From: Eubacteriales bacterium
Lineage (GTDB): Bacteria; Bacillota; Clostridia; Peptostreptococcales; Anaerovoracaceae
NCBI GenBank assembly: GCA_029098205.1
Contig: JAQXNW010000002.1
Coordinates: 1-30,518 of the forward strand
Length of the DNA stretch: 30,518 bases
Direction: 5' to 3'
The notes under the pieces: model-generated
What the model saw: only the letters and a program-made list of their open reading frames with translations
Database searches by the model: none
What the model was told of the DNA's origin: nothing
Position numbers and translations under genes: made by a program
Part shown: positions 1 through 8,411 of the stretch, in pieces
Position numbering within the stretch: the stretch's first letter is position 1
How the letters are laid out: each line of letters begins with the position of its first letter

Positions 1-434
1 CGATCCATACGATTCCCGGCCAGGATCAGGTAAAAGCGCAGGAAACAGAAATCGGTTCCGTACTCTACGCGAACAAGCCGGGAGACGGCTCCGCGAGAGA
101 GTAGGCCGCATCGTGCCAACGTGTTCTGGGCGGACTCGCGAACATTACGAAGGAATACGCGACGAAGCGCTACCGCTCCAACTGCATGAACTGGGGAATG
201 GTTCCGTTCCAGCTGAAGGGCAATCCGGATGGCTTCGAAGTCGGCGACTACATTTATGTGCCGAATATCCGGACAGCGCTGAAGGACAACGCTTTAGGGA
301 GCATCCCCGCGTACGTCATTAAAAACGGAACGTATCAGAAGATCGAACTTTATACACAGCCGATGACAGAAAATGAACGGCGCATCGTTCTGGACGGCTG
401 CCTGATCAACTTTAATAAAAACGGACAGAAATAG
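1..434 (+). pseudogene. Aconitase-family hydratase, 3' end, interrupted by an in-frame TAG
   Basis: This is the C-terminal (swivel) domain of an aconitase/isopropylmalate-dehydratase superfamily enzyme, which would carry out a [4Fe-4S]-dependent hydro-lyase reaction such as citrate/isocitrate interconversion. The frame is open from base 3. It contains GDGSARE, matching the family's GSSRE substrate-binding Ser/Arg motif, then ASCQRVLGGLANI, KRYRSN and NWGMVPF, all in the expected order. Directly after GSARE the codon at 102-104 is TAG, where the family normally has Gln or His (REQAA/REHAA), so one C-to-T change in CAG explains it. Translation beyond the TAG remains family-like to the natural stop TAG at 432-434. 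The gene starts before the window. As given it is broken. A sequencing or assembly error, or a very recent mutation, is equally possible because the rest shows no decay. Which substrate it used cannot be told from this fragment. Confidence 0.8.
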
Positions 435-454
435 TCAGCCGGACGAAAAGAAAG

Positions 455-500
455 TACCCGGAGAAAAGACAGATCTTGATCTTTTCTTCGGGTATTTTTA
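455..500 (+). terminator. Rho-independent terminator after the hydratase
   Basis: A 15-base stem (455-469 with 480-494, one G-T wobble) with a 10-base loop is followed by TTTTTA. It lies 21 bases after the hydratase stop and separates it from ppx. Confidence 0.9.
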
Positions 501-594
501 ACGGATGGAAAACCAATAGAGTGAAGGAAAAACCTATGAAAGCGATATATTTTTCAAAATTTTCAGAAATAACCGTTTTTTATCCTGTCCCCTC

Positions 595-624
595 TTGAAA
601 AGCATCAGATATTTTAAGTATAAT
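595..624 (+). promoter_or_regulatory. Sigma-A-type promoter for ppx-ppk
   Basis: TTGAAA (595-600), an 18-base spacer and a perfect TATAAT (619-624). Transcription would start near 631 and give a leader of about 120 bases before ppx. The rest of 501-752 is A/T-rich. It holds a weak second -10-like TAGAAT near 663 and no reading frame that looks coding. Confidence 0.65.
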
Positions 625-752
625 TTACAGAAAAGCGGGCTGAAATTTTACATTTCTCCAGTAGAATATATATTTGGAGAAGAAAAAAAACGGCTTTTTT
701 ATCCACCGTTTTTCGCATACCCTTTATATTCTGCTTAATTTCGAGGAGAAGC

Positions 753-1658
753 ATGAAATACGCTCTGATCGACATGGGTTCCAACACGATCCATCTCTGT
801 GTCTATGAAATTTTCGGAAGAGAATTCAAGAAGCTGTTCAAGAAAAAAATCGTCGCGGGGCTTGCCGGATATGTAGAAAACGGAATTTTAAGCGAGGCCG
901 GCATACAGGCGGCGAAGGCAGCGCTGAAGGAGTTTCAGGAAGTCCTGTCTTCACTCAATCTCCCTCCCGCGGAGATCATCGCGACCGCGTCGCTCCGGAA
1001 TATTGAAAATTCGGAGGAAGCGCTCCGCGAGATTACGAAGGGTCTGAATTTCCCGATCCGCATCCTTTCCGGCGAAGAGGAAGCGCAGTGCGGCTATTAC
1101 GGCATCGTGCACGAATGCCACCCGAGGAAAGGCTTTGTCGTGGACATCGGCGGAGGAAGCACGGAAATTTCAAATTTCAACGAGAAGGGACTCATCGACT
1201 CGGAGAGTTTCCCGCTTGGGTCTTTGACGCTGTATAAGCGCTGTATTGACGGGCATATTCTGCCGACGAAAAAAGAACAGGAGACGATGCGTTCGGTCAT
1301 CGGAAAGCAGTTTGACAGCGGCGCGCTGAAAAAATTCCGCTCGGAACCGCTTCCGATTTATGCGGTAGGAGGAACCGCCCGAGCGGTTCTTAAGCTCGGA
1401 AATAAATATTTCGGCTTTGACCCGGACAACCGGGAACTTAAAAAAACCGAGCTTCAGGTTCTTGCCGAATTTCTTTCGGACAAGGGACAAGACCGGATCG
1501 ATCTCATCCTGAAGAACAGCCCGGAGCGCATTCATACCATCGTACCCGGCGCTTTAATCCTCCGAACCTTGGCCGGAAAGCTGTCCGCAGACCGGATCGA
1601 AATCTGCTCGGCGGGCGTACGCGAAGGATATCTATGGGAGCGTACACACAGAAATTAA
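753..1658 (+). CDS. ppx: Exopolyphosphatase, Ppx/GppA family
   Basis: Predicted to remove terminal phosphates from inorganic polyphosphate, or alternatively to hydrolyse pppGpp, in the cytoplasm. The 301-residue protein has the ASKHA-fold phosphate motifs: DMGSNTIHL at residues 7-15, ATASLRN near 86-92, LSGEEEA near 107-113 and DIGGGSTEI near 130-138. It is the short (about 300-residue) form that lacks the C-terminal HD-like domain of longer Ppx proteins. The start is supported by GAGGAG seven bases upstream. The gene is followed 51 bases later by ppk on the same strand, so synthesis and breakdown of polyphosphate appear to be transcribed together. Sequence alone does not separate Ppx from GppA activity; the ppk neighbour favours Ppx. 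Confidence 0.92.
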   Translation: MKYALIDMGSNTIHLCVYEIFGREFKKLFKKKIVAGLAGYVENGILSEAGIQAAKAALKEFQEVLSSLNLPPAEIIATASLRNIENSEEALREITKGLNFPIRILSGEEEAQCGYYGIVHECHPRKGFVVDIGGGSTEISNFNEKGLIDSESFPLGSLTLYKRCIDGHILPTKKEQETMRSVIGKQFDSGALKKFRSEPLPIYAVGGTARAVLKLGNKYFGFDPDNRELKKTELQVLAEFLSDKGQDRIDLILKNSPERIHTIVPGALILRTLAGKLSADRIEICSAGVREGYLWERTHRN

Positions 1659-1709
1659 CGCTGCCTGCTTGGAACATACCGCTGACCGTAAAAATCATAA
1701 AGGTGAACC

Positions 1710-3890
1710 ATGGGATTTTTCGACAATTTCTTCTCTTTTTTCCGTGCCGAATCAAATGAAACGGGAACGGCTCCAACAGATAAAGAGGAAGGACACGAAC
1801 GAATGCTTGCTGATAAAAACAACTGTTATACAAATCGAGAGCTTTCTTGGCTTTCTTTTAACATGCGCGTTCTTAACGAGGCCGCGAATCCCAGAGTTCC
1901 GCTGGCGGAGCGTCTTACGTTCGCTTCCATCTATCAGACGAATCTGGATGAATTTTTTATGGTCCGCGTCGGAACGCTGATGACGCAGATGAACTCCCCT
2001 GTCACCATTTATGAAAACAAGACAGGCATGAGCAGCCGCGAACAAGTCGAAGCGATTCTTGCGCAGACCAAGAAACAGGAAAAAACGAAAGCGCAGATTT
2101 TCGAGCAGTTGATGGGAGAACTGGAGCCAAAGGGAATCCGCATTATCAATTTCCAGCGTCTGTCACAGGAAGAGCAAGAAGTGCTGGAGCAGTACTTCGA
2201 CTCTCACATCGCTCCGTTCCTCTCCCCGATGGTGATCAGCCGGCAGAATCCATTTCCTTTTCTGAATAACAAGGATCTGTACGCAGTTGTTCTTCTGTCC
2301 ACCAAAAAAGGAAAAGATCGTGTCGGGATCGTACCATGCAAGAACACCGTCTTCAACCGGCTGATCGAGCTTCCGACCCGGCCCGGCACTTTTATGCTTT
2401 CCGAAGAGCTGATTCTTCATTTTATCGGGAAATTATACAGGAGATTCACAATCCGGGAAAAATCCGTGCTCCGCATCACAAGAAACGCAGACATCGACGC
2501 AATCGAAATCTACGATGAGGATCTCGATTACCGCGGGCAGATGGAGCAGCTGATTAAAAAGCGCAAGCGCCTGTCACCGGTGCGGGTGGAACTTTCCCGT
2601 GACCTTGACAAAAAAACGATTAAGGAGCTGTCTTCGTATCTTTCGATTGATAAGAACTATTTTATTCATGTAGATACGCCGCTTGATCTCAGCTTTGTAT
2701 TTGCGATTCAGAAAAAGCTTCAGGGGAATCCGGAGCTGTTTTATGAAAAACGAACACCCAGATATACACCTGCGATCGATCTCAATCAGCCGATCCTGCC
2801 GCAGATCGAAAAGAAAGACGTTCTTCTTTCCTATCCGTATCAGTCGATGAAGCCGTTTATCGCGATGCTGCAGGAGGCCGCAAGAGACCCGAGTGTCATT
2901 TCCATCAAAATGACGCTCTACCGCGTCGCGGAAGAGCACAGCCAGATCATTGAAGCTCTGACCGAGGCCGCGGAGAACGGAAAAGAAGTCATCGTCATGG
3001 TGGAACTCCGCGCAAGGTTCGATGAGGAAAACAACATCGATGTTTCGCGGCAGCTTCAGGAAGCGGGATGCCAGATTATTTACGGGTTGGAAAAATATAA
3101 GGTTCATTCCAAGCTGACGCTGATCACCAAGATGACCGAGAACCGCGGCTCTTTCTATTACACACAGATCGGTACGGGAAATTATAACGAAAAGACAGCG
3201 AAGCTGTACACAGACTTTGCCCTTCTCACGGCGAATCAGGAGCTGGGAGCTGAAGTATCCCATGTTTTCTCCGACCTTCAGAAGGGAGAAACCGTCGAAG
3301 AGATCCAGCATCTTCTGGTTGCGCCGAAATGCATGCAAAACCGGATTCTGGACATGATGGACGAACAGATCGTTCTCGCGAAGCAGGGAGATCCGGACGC
3401 GTACATCGGCGCGAAGATCAATTCGCTGACGGATAAGAAAATCATTGAAAAAATCATTGAAGCCAGTCAGGCCGGCGTAAAAATCGATCTGATCGTCCGC
3501 GGCATCTGCTGTCTCCGTCCGAAGGTTCCCGGATATACAGAGAATGTGACGGTCATCAGCATCGTCGGCCGTTTTCTGGAGCATTCCCGGATCTATATTT
3601 TCGGAAAAGGCGATCATTCAAAAGTATATATTTCATCCGCGGACTTCATGACCCGAAATACAGTACGGCGGGTAGAGGCCGCTGCGCCGGTTTACGATCC
3701 GGACGTAAAGAGCCAGATTCTCCGGATGTTCAGCACAAAACTGCGGGATGACGAAAAGGGAAAAGAGCAGGATGAGAACGCGGTCTACCATGACCGGAAG
3801 CTCAGCGATCCTCCGATGAACTCCCAGGAATATTTCTACCAGCGCGCATATGCGCTGGATCCAACGCTTCCGGAAAGCGAAAAGCATTAA
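1710..3890 (+). CDS. ppk1: Polyphosphate kinase 1
   Basis: Makes polyphosphate from the gamma-phosphate of ATP through a phosphohistidine intermediate. The 726-residue protein has the PPK1 layout: an N-terminal helical domain opening with NRELSWLSFN, a middle domain, and two phospholipase-D-like domains. His466 (KVHSKLTLI) and His625 (LEHSRIYIF) align by context with E. coli His435 and His592; the first is the phosphorylated residue. SSADFMTRN follows, as in the family. The annotated ATG has AAGGTGA four to five bases upstream. An ATG at 1803, preceded by AGGAAGGA, would give about 695 residues, closer to the usual length and starting just before the conserved region, so the extra 31 N-terminal residues are uncertain. 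It forms an operon with ppx. Confidence 0.95.
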   Translation: MGFFDNFFSFFRAESNETGTAPTDKEEGHERMLADKNNCYTNRELSWLSFNMRVLNEAANPRVPLAERLTFASIYQTNLDEFFMVRVGTLMTQMNSPVTIYENKTGMSSREQVEAILAQTKKQEKTKAQIFEQLMGELEPKGIRIINFQRLSQEEQEVLEQYFDSHIAPFLSPMVISRQNPFPFLNNKDLYAVVLLSTKKGKDRVGIVPCKNTVFNRLIELPTRPGTFMLSEELILHFIGKLYRRFTIREKSVLRITRNADIDAIEIYDEDLDYRGQMEQLIKKRKRLSPVRVELSRDLDKKTIKELSSYLSIDKNYFIHVDTPLDLSFVFAIQKKLQGNPELFYEKRTPRYTPAIDLNQPILPQIEKKDVLLSYPYQSMKPFIAMLQEAARDPSVISIKMTLYRVAEEHSQIIEALTEAAENGKEVIVMVELRARFDEENNIDVSRQLQEAGCQIIYGLEKYKVHSKLTLITKMTENRGSFYYTQIGTGNYNEKTAKLYTDFALLTANQELGAEVSHVFSDLQKGETVEEIQHLLVAPKCMQNRILDMMDEQIVLAKQGDPDAYIGAKINSLTDKKIIEKIIEASQAGVKIDLIVRGICCLRPKVPGYTENVTVISIVGRFLEHSRIYIFGKGDHSKVYISSADFMTRNTVRRVEAAAPVYDPDVKSQILRMFSTKLRDDEKGKEQDENAVYHDRKLSDPPMNSQEYFYQRAYALDPTLPESEKH

Positions 3891-3933
3891 AATTTCCTTT
3901 TCCGCAGTTCTTTTGAAAAAAGTATTTCTCCCT

Positions 3934-3972
3934 AAAAAAGAGACGGTTCCTGGTGGAGCCGCCTCTTTTACT
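3934..3972. terminator. Bidirectional terminator between ppk and hslO
   Basis: A 14-base stem (3937-3950 with 3955-3968, one mismatch and one wobble) with a TGGT loop. It has an A-run on the left and a T-run on the right, so it can end transcripts from both converging genes. Confidence 0.85.
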
Positions 3973-4034
3973 TCATATTCTACTGAAAAATCTTTAAAAA
4001 ACTGCCCTTCCAGCCGCGCCAAAATACCGCTTCG

Positions 4035-5033
4035 TCAAGACCGCTCTTGTTCTTCCGCCTTTTCTTTTTTCTTCTTCTCTTCCTCCAGAAGCTCTGTATA
4101 GATCTTCTGGATTTCTTCTGCAGAGAATCTGTATTTCTTCCCGCAGAAATGGCAGCGGATCTCTTCATCCTTCCTGTCTTTCGCAATGTTCCCGATTTCA
4201 TCCTTCCCGAGAAGCTTCAGCGCGCGTTCCACGCGATCCCGGCTGCAGTTACAGTAGAAGCGCACCGGGATTCTTTCCGTAATTTCCACATCAAATCCAT
4301 CCAGCACCCGCCGAAGAAGATCTTCCGGCGTCATTCCGCTGTCCAGCATCTCTGTCACGGAAGGAATCTCCCTAAGATTCGATTCCAGCTTAGAAATCGT
4401 CTCTTCGGAAGCGAACGGAAGAAGCTGAATGATGAATCCTCCCGCCTGCCGGACCGAAAGATCCCGGTCCACCAGAACGCCCAGCCCGACGCTCGACGGA
4501 ATCTGCTCCGATTCCGCGAAATAATACGTTAGATCGTCCGCAATTTCCCCGGAATGAATCGCAACCTGCCCGTTATAGGTATGATCCCTGTCCATATCCC
4601 GGATGACAGACAAAGTCCCTCTTCCGACGGCTCTTCCTACGTCCAGATGATGCTCCGGCTTCTCCGGCAGCACTACGAGAGGATTCTGCACGAATCCCTT
4701 TACATCTCCGTGATTATCCGCGGTAACCGTGATCCCACCGATCGGACCGTCCCCGCGGAACCGGATCGTAAGAAGTCCGTCCGGATCTTTCAGCATATCG
4801 CTCATCATAAGTCCGGCCGCCATTGTTCTTCCAAGAGCCGCCGTCGTAAGCGGGGTGAGGCCGTGCGCTTTTCTGGCATATTCTGTAAGATTCCGGCTTG
4901 TCACCGAAAAAGCCCTGAGTTCCTTATTCGCCGCCAGCGCCCGGACCATGTAGTCCTGACCTTCGAAAACTTTACCGTTGTCATCAGACTCTGAAAGCGG
5001 CATATCCATTCTGCTGTTTTTTCCCTCTGACAT
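4035..5033 (-). CDS. hslO: Hsp33 redox-regulated chaperone
   Basis: Cytoplasmic holdase chaperone that is switched on when oxidation releases zinc from four cysteines. Those cysteines are visible as CNC (261, 263) and CHFC (294, 297) with the expected spacing. The N-terminal domain carries the family's YMVRALAANKELRAF stretch near residues 28-42. At 332 residues it is longer than the usual roughly 290. About 25 extra N-terminal residues precede the conserved start, and a Lys/Glu-rich probable helix forms the C-terminus. The long start is supported by GGAGGG nine bases upstream, inside the 17-base gap from the GntR gene. It is therefore probably read from the gntR transcript. The two tails are unusual but do not touch the zinc centre. 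Confidence 0.95.
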   Translation of the reverse strand: MSEGKNSRMDMPLSESDDNGKVFEGQDYMVRALAANKELRAFSVTSRNLTEYARKAHGLTPLTTAALGRTMAAGLMMSDMLKDPDGLLTIRFRGDGPIGGITVTADNHGDVKGFVQNPLVVLPEKPEHHLDVGRAVGRGTLSVIRDMDRDHTYNGQVAIHSGEIADDLTYYFAESEQIPSSVGLGVLVDRDLSVRQAGGFIIQLLPFASEETISKLESNLREIPSVTEMLDSGMTPEDLLRRVLDGFDVEITERIPVRFYCNCSRDRVERALKLLGKDEIGNIAKDRKDEEIRCHFCGKKYRFSAEEIQKIYTELLEEEKKKKEKAEEQERS

Positions 5034-5050
5034 GTATCTGCCCTCCGATG

Positions 5051-5704
5051 CTAATCCATATCATCGTAACTTTCTTTCATCGTGCTGAGATGCGAATACA
5101 GCATATAAGCAGCACGATGCGGATTTTTCTCGATGATCGCGTCATAAATTGCCTGGTGCTCTTTTACAGTAACATCGAGAAGACCCTTCCGCACCAGGGA
5201 GTGAAGGCTGAAAATCCGCATCTGCTGCCGGATTTCATTCTCAATATTGTTGATTCTCTGTGAATGCATCGCAGAAATCAGCAGTTTATGAAACTCCATA
5301 TCAATCTTATAGAAATCTTCCGCAGAAATCCCATCCGCAACTGATTTTTTCTGAAGTTCAAGGTTTTCCTTTATATCCTGAAGAATGGCAAACTCTTCAT
5401 TCTTTCCATATTCCTTCGTGAGTATAAAGCAGGCGTATCCTTCCAGCGCGCAGCGGATCTGATAAATATCTTCTATATCCTGTTTCGAAAGTTCCGCAAG
5501 CCGGAATCCCCGGCTCGGGAGTATCTCAATAATTCCATCGCTGCTGAGCCGCTGCATCGCATCACGAATCGGCGTCTTAGACATCCCCAAGTTATTCGCG
5601 AGACTATTTACAGAGTAAATTTTCCCCTCTTCGAATTTTCCCTCCTCCACCATCTCATAAATTTTTTCATACGCTTCATCCTGAAGCATCGTTATCTTTT
5701 TCAT
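5051..5704 (-). CDS. GntR-family transcription regulator, FadR/FCD type
   Basis: A 217-residue regulator. A winged helix-turn-helix occupies residues about 5-72 (SLANNLGMSKTPIRDAMQRL is the recognition region). It is followed by an all-helical FCD ligand-binding domain whose His residues (EFHKLL, EHQAIYDAI, YSHL) fit the metal-binding pattern of that domain. FCD regulators usually sense organic acids and repress uptake and catabolic genes. It lies beside the esterase, transporter and unknown operon, whose divergent promoters carry a matching pair of inverted-repeat sites. I infer it controls them. Its stop is 17 bases before hslO, so it may be co-transcribed with that gene. It ends in TAG. 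The Shine-Dalgarno is weak (AGAAAG). Confidence 0.9.
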   Translation of the reverse strand: MKKITMLQDEAYEKIYEMVEEGKFEEGKIYSVNSLANNLGMSKTPIRDAMQRLSSDGIIEILPSRGFRLAELSKQDIEDIYQIRCALEGYACFILTKEYGKNEEFAILQDIKENLELQKKSVADGISAEDFYKIDMEFHKLLISAMHSQRINNIENEIRQQMRIFSLHSLVRKGLLDVTVKEHQAIYDAIIEKNPHRAAYMLYSHLSTMKESYDDMD

Positions 5705-5759
5705 GCATCCATCTTTCTGTCATATACGAAGGCTTCTTGAAAATCGTTTCCTTTTTCAT

Positions 5760-5768
5760 ACTATACCA
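5760..5768 (-). promoter_or_regulatory. Extended -10 promoter element for gntR
   Basis: On the minus strand the sequence reads TGG-TATAGT, an extended -10 box, about 55 bases before the GntR start codon. No good -35 is visible, which is acceptable for an extended -10 promoter. The remaining 5769-5856 shows no clear signal. Confidence 0.45.
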
Positions 5769-5856
5769 CAAAACGATCCGAAAAATGACCGCTCTTTCCC
5801 GGATTCTTCACACACTGTCAGCCTGATTGACCCATGATACCTTATCCCAGAACAAC

Positions 5857-5926
5857 GAAAAAAGCAGCCGCAGAAACGGACAGATTCCTACCATTGGAAA
5901 TCTTCCTTTCCGAAGCTGCTTTCTTC
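5857..5926 (-). terminator. Terminator after the esterase gene
   Basis: A 12-base outer stem (5857-5868 with 5915-5926, one mismatch) encloses a loop that itself folds (AGATTCC near 5883 with GGAAATCT near 5895). On the minus strand it ends in TTTTTTCG. It isolates the transporter-esterase unit from gntR. Confidence 0.7.
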
Positions 5927-5983
5927 GATTTCTTTATCTACTCTCGATATACTTGTTTCTGGCTATTTGATATATACAAACCC

Positions 5984-6793
5984 CTAAACTGTAAACTCCT
6001 GTTTATGACCCAAAAGACGCTGCTTAATCGGCATCTTGTCAAGAGCTCTCTTGATATTCCGATCCCAGAAATCCCAGGTATGTCCGCCCTCTTCTTCCAG
6101 GAACTCGATGTCTGTGCGGTCTTTCAGCTCTTCATAGAAGTGTTTGTTTTCCGCGTACATGAAATCCTGCTGCCCGATCGCGACGAACATAGGCGGAAGC
6201 TTCACTCCGGCGCCCAACTGTTCTTTCGCACGGAATAAAATATCATCCGGGCCGTTTTTCGGATTCTTATTGTCGAAAGTCATAAGGCGCTCTGCAGGAG
6301 AGTACAGATCTTCCGATTTAAACATTGTCTCTACGTCAACCACGCCGGACAGACTCGCGGCGTACGCATACTGATCCGGACACTCGATCGCCGCTTTCAG
6401 TGCGCCGTAGCCGCCCATCGAAAGTCCCGCAATAAATGTATCCTTTTTCTTCTGCGATACCGGGAACATATTGCCGATAATAGCAGGAAGCTCTTTCGTC
6501 AGATAATCGAAATAGTTATACCCATGCGGCTGATTGATATAGTGTCCGCGGTACGTTGTCGGCATAACGACCACAAGTCCCATATCCATGACATACTGTT
6601 CGATGTTCGTAAAGCGGATCCATCCAGTCTGATCGCGCATGATCCCATGAAGAAGATAAAGCACCTGATACGGCGGCTTAATGATATCCCGAAGTTCTGC
6701 CGGCGTCCGGCTGCAATTCTGCGGATAAATAACTTCAAGACCCGTATCAATCCGGAGTGTATCCGAATACATTTCAATATGCATCGAAGGCAT
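5984..6793 (-). CDS. Alpha/beta-hydrolase esterase, esterase-D/acetylesterase family
   Basis: A 269-residue cytoplasmic hydrolase with no signal peptide, expected to cleave small carboxylic esters. It shows the esterase-D (putative esterase, FrmB/tributyrin-esterase-like) arrangement: LLHG near residues 47-50, the nucleophile elbow GLSMGG with Ser125, a likely acid Asp210 (GQQDFMY) and His238 (GGHTWDFWD). The start has AGAGGG about ten bases upstream. It lies 78 bases after the transporter on the same strand, with no terminator between them, so the two are probably co-transcribed. The context suggests it frees an ester or acyl group from whatever the transporter imports. Substrates in this family vary (acetylated sugars, S-formylglutathione, feruloyl esters), and nothing here selects one. 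Confidence 0.85.
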   Translation of the reverse strand: MPSMHIEMYSDTLRIDTGLEVIYPQNCSRTPAELRDIIKPPYQVLYLLHGIMRDQTGWIRFTNIEQYVMDMGLVVVMPTTYRGHYINQPHGYNYFDYLTKELPAIIGNMFPVSQKKKDTFIAGLSMGGYGALKAAIECPDQYAYAASLSGVVDVETMFKSEDLYSPAERLMTFDNKNPKNGPDDILFRAKEQLGAGVKLPPMFVAIGQQDFMYAENKHFYEELKDRTDIEFLEEEGGHTWDFWDRNIKRALDKMPIKQRLLGHKQEFTV

Positions 6794-6871
6794 ATTTCAT
6801 TCCCTCTTTTCTCACTGAACAGACAAAGTCTGTCTCTCTGAATTTAGAAACTGTTTTAATAATTATACTCT

Positions 6872-8053
6872 TTATTCTTCTGCTGCCTTCGGATATGTTC
6901 CGTCCGCTTTGTCCCGGTGTATTCTCATCGGAACTGTGATGAACAGAAGATAAATCAGCACCGGCGCCGAAATCAGCGTGAACAGCGTATAACCCTTACT
7001 GATAATCGCAAGAATTCCAAAACGGGACAATGCGACAGCGACCAATGTAATAACAATACCGACAACCGCACGGCGAACTTCCGGCGACTGGTTCTTCATT
7101 GCGTTCTTTCCAAGCGCAATCTGGAACCGCTCGCTGACGCCGAACAGCATCGCAACACCGGTACTCAGCATAGCCGCAATGGCAATGACAGTATAGATGT
7201 ACTGCGCCCAGCTTCCGGCTCCGATGGTTTTCTGCATCGTCCAGAGCATCGGAATCGGCTGCTTGGTGATTTCCGGCATACCAGCCGCAAAAAGAACCGT
7301 GCACATTGCTGTTCCGCCGCCGCAGAGAATCGCGGTTAAAAGAGCGCCGACCAGAGACTGTTTCTTTGTCGTAAGATGATCCTTGCAATACGGAACGGTC
7401 GCGTTCGCACCGCAGGTATAAAGAATAACGACCGACATCATGATAACCCAGGCATATCCTGTGGAGAATCCATAATCCTTCGGCGTCGTTTTCTCCGCCA
7501 TAAATTCGGATGCTCCAGGCCAGCACTTGCCGATTCCGATCGAGAAAATGAAAATTACAATCGCGATAATCAGGATGGTAAGAACATTTCCCAGCTTGGA
7601 TACGAGATCCGCGCCTTTCAGCGTCAGCGCGATCATGACAATTGCGAAAATAATAGTTCCTGCGATATTCGGAAGGCCAAGCATCTGCTCCATGATGGTC
7701 GCCGCAGCAGAGATCATACCGGATACAACCAGCAGAATCTGCACGATCGAGAATACATCCTTAAAAATACCAAGCGCCTGGCGAGCAACCGGATTCTTAT
7801 AGATCATATCGGACTGCTCCCGAAAATCGCCCGGTCTGTAAATACGGTTGAATTCAAACGTCATCCAGCACCAGAAGAATGTCAGCACCGCGACAAGAAT
7901 CGGAGCTACTAATACACCGACCCATCCTTTCGTAAGAAAGTAGGATACGGTCTGCGTCCCGGCGGCAAATCCAGGGCCAACGTAACTGGAGAACATAAGC
8001 GCGCCGATTGTACATCCGACCGCCAGCGTTCCTCCCTGTTTTTTCTCACTCAT
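6872..8053 (-). CDS. YkvI-like membrane transporter, APC/SSS-type fold
   Basis: A 393-residue integral membrane protein with about ten hydrophobic segments. It opens with GGTLAVGCTIGALMFSSYVG, where the broken first helix typical of LeuT-fold carriers would lie. Overall it resembles the uncharacterised YkvI group (COG3949) of the amino-acid/sodium symporter superfamily. Substrate is unknown. A well-formed GAGGTGAAG ribosome binding site precedes the ATG. A near-perfect promoter and an inverted-repeat operator sit upstream. It is divergent from the unknown four-gene operon and in front of the esterase. I infer it imports the substrate of that module, probably an organic acid or amino-acid-like compound. 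Confidence 0.8.
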   Translation of the reverse strand: MSEKKQGGTLAVGCTIGALMFSSYVGPGFAAGTQTVSYFLTKGWVGVLVAPILVAVLTFFWCWMTFEFNRIYRPGDFREQSDMIYKNPVARQALGIFKDVFSIVQILLVVSGMISAAATIMEQMLGLPNIAGTIIFAIVMIALTLKGADLVSKLGNVLTILIIAIVIFIFSIGIGKCWPGASEFMAEKTTPKDYGFSTGYAWVIMMSVVILYTCGANATVPYCKDHLTTKKQSLVGALLTAILCGGGTAMCTVLFAAGMPEITKQPIPMLWTMQKTIGAGSWAQYIYTVIAIAAMLSTGVAMLFGVSERFQIALGKNAMKNQSPEVRRAVVGIVITLVAVALSRFGILAIISKGYTLFTLISAPVLIYLLFITVPMRIHRDKADGTYPKAAEE

Positions 8054-8161
8054 TCCTTCACCTCGTAAATAACAATCCCATTAATAAACGAATGGCAATG
8101 TCAAATAATTTTACAAATCACTGTAAGTTACAAAGAAATAGCAGCTGCTAACCGACATACC

Positions 8162-8177
8162 GATATACCGGTACTTC
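8162..8177. promoter_or_regulatory. Operator copy 1, transporter side
   Basis: GATATACCGGTACTTC matches the perfect palindromic site at 8313 in 13 of 16 positions. It covers about +3 to +18 of the predicted transporter transcript, where a bound repressor would block initiation. Likely bound by the GntR protein encoded at 5051-5704 (inference). Confidence 0.6.
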
Positions 8178-8185
8178 TTGCACTC

Positions 8186-8215
8186 ATTATATAAACACTT
8201 AATCTTGTTTGTCAA
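8186..8215 (-). promoter_or_regulatory. Consensus promoter for the transporter-esterase unit
   Basis: On the minus strand: perfect TTGACA (8215-8210), an 18-base spacer and perfect TATAAT (8191-8186). Predicted start near 8179. The leader is about 125 bases and includes the palindrome AGCAGCTGCT (8141-8150). Confidence 0.8.
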
Positions 8216-8273
8216 GACGTACATTCAAAAACATACTTTCCCGACCGTTTAGTTCATTAGAGTGTATTTTGAA

Positions 8274-8302
8274 TTGACAAAATCGGTTTCGTAACGTACT
8301 AT
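8274..8302 (+). promoter_or_regulatory. Promoter for the unknown four-gene operon
   Basis: TTGACA (8274-8279), a 17-base spacer and TACTAT (8297-8302). Predicted start near 8309, about 100 bases before the first gene. Together with the transporter promoter it accounts for most of the 358-base divergent gap 8054-8411. Confidence 0.75.
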
Positions 8303-8312
8303 GTATTCAACC

Positions 8313-8328
8313 GATATACCAGTATATC
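8313..8328. promoter_or_regulatory. Operator copy 2, perfect inverted repeat
   Basis: GATATAC-CA-GTATATC has 7-base arms with a two-base centre. It covers about +5 to +20 of the plus-strand transcript. The size and symmetry fit a dimeric FadR-type GntR repressor. The layout mirrors copy 1. Confidence 0.7.
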
Positions 8329-8411
8329 TTATTATTGCATCACGATTTAAACATTAAAGAACATTTAAATCAAACGAGGTGCAAGGTCTGAATAAAAAAG
8401 GAGAGCAGTCA

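Noticed and set aside
102..104. TAG read as an amino acid through an altered genetic code
   Set aside because: gntR, ntpB and this gene itself end naturally in TAG, and no other gene has an internal TAG.
186..434. A separate 82-residue gene starting at the ATG at 186
   Set aside because: Its sequence is the tail of the aconitase-type hydratase, and family-like sequence continues upstream in the same frame to base 3.
2574..3617. A 347-residue open frame on the minus strand inside ppk
   Set aside because: It lies wholly opposite a strongly conserved gene and has no recognisable domain; it is a product of the codon pattern.
5944..5983. A third copy of the GATATAC operator
   Set aside because: CGATATACTTG and TGATATATAC occur here but do not form the inverted repeat, and the place is just past the esterase stop.
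6819..6833. Terminator between the transporter and the esterase
   Set aside because: The ACAGAC/GTCTGT hairpin has a three-base loop and no T-run on the minus strand. The two genes are more likely one transcript.
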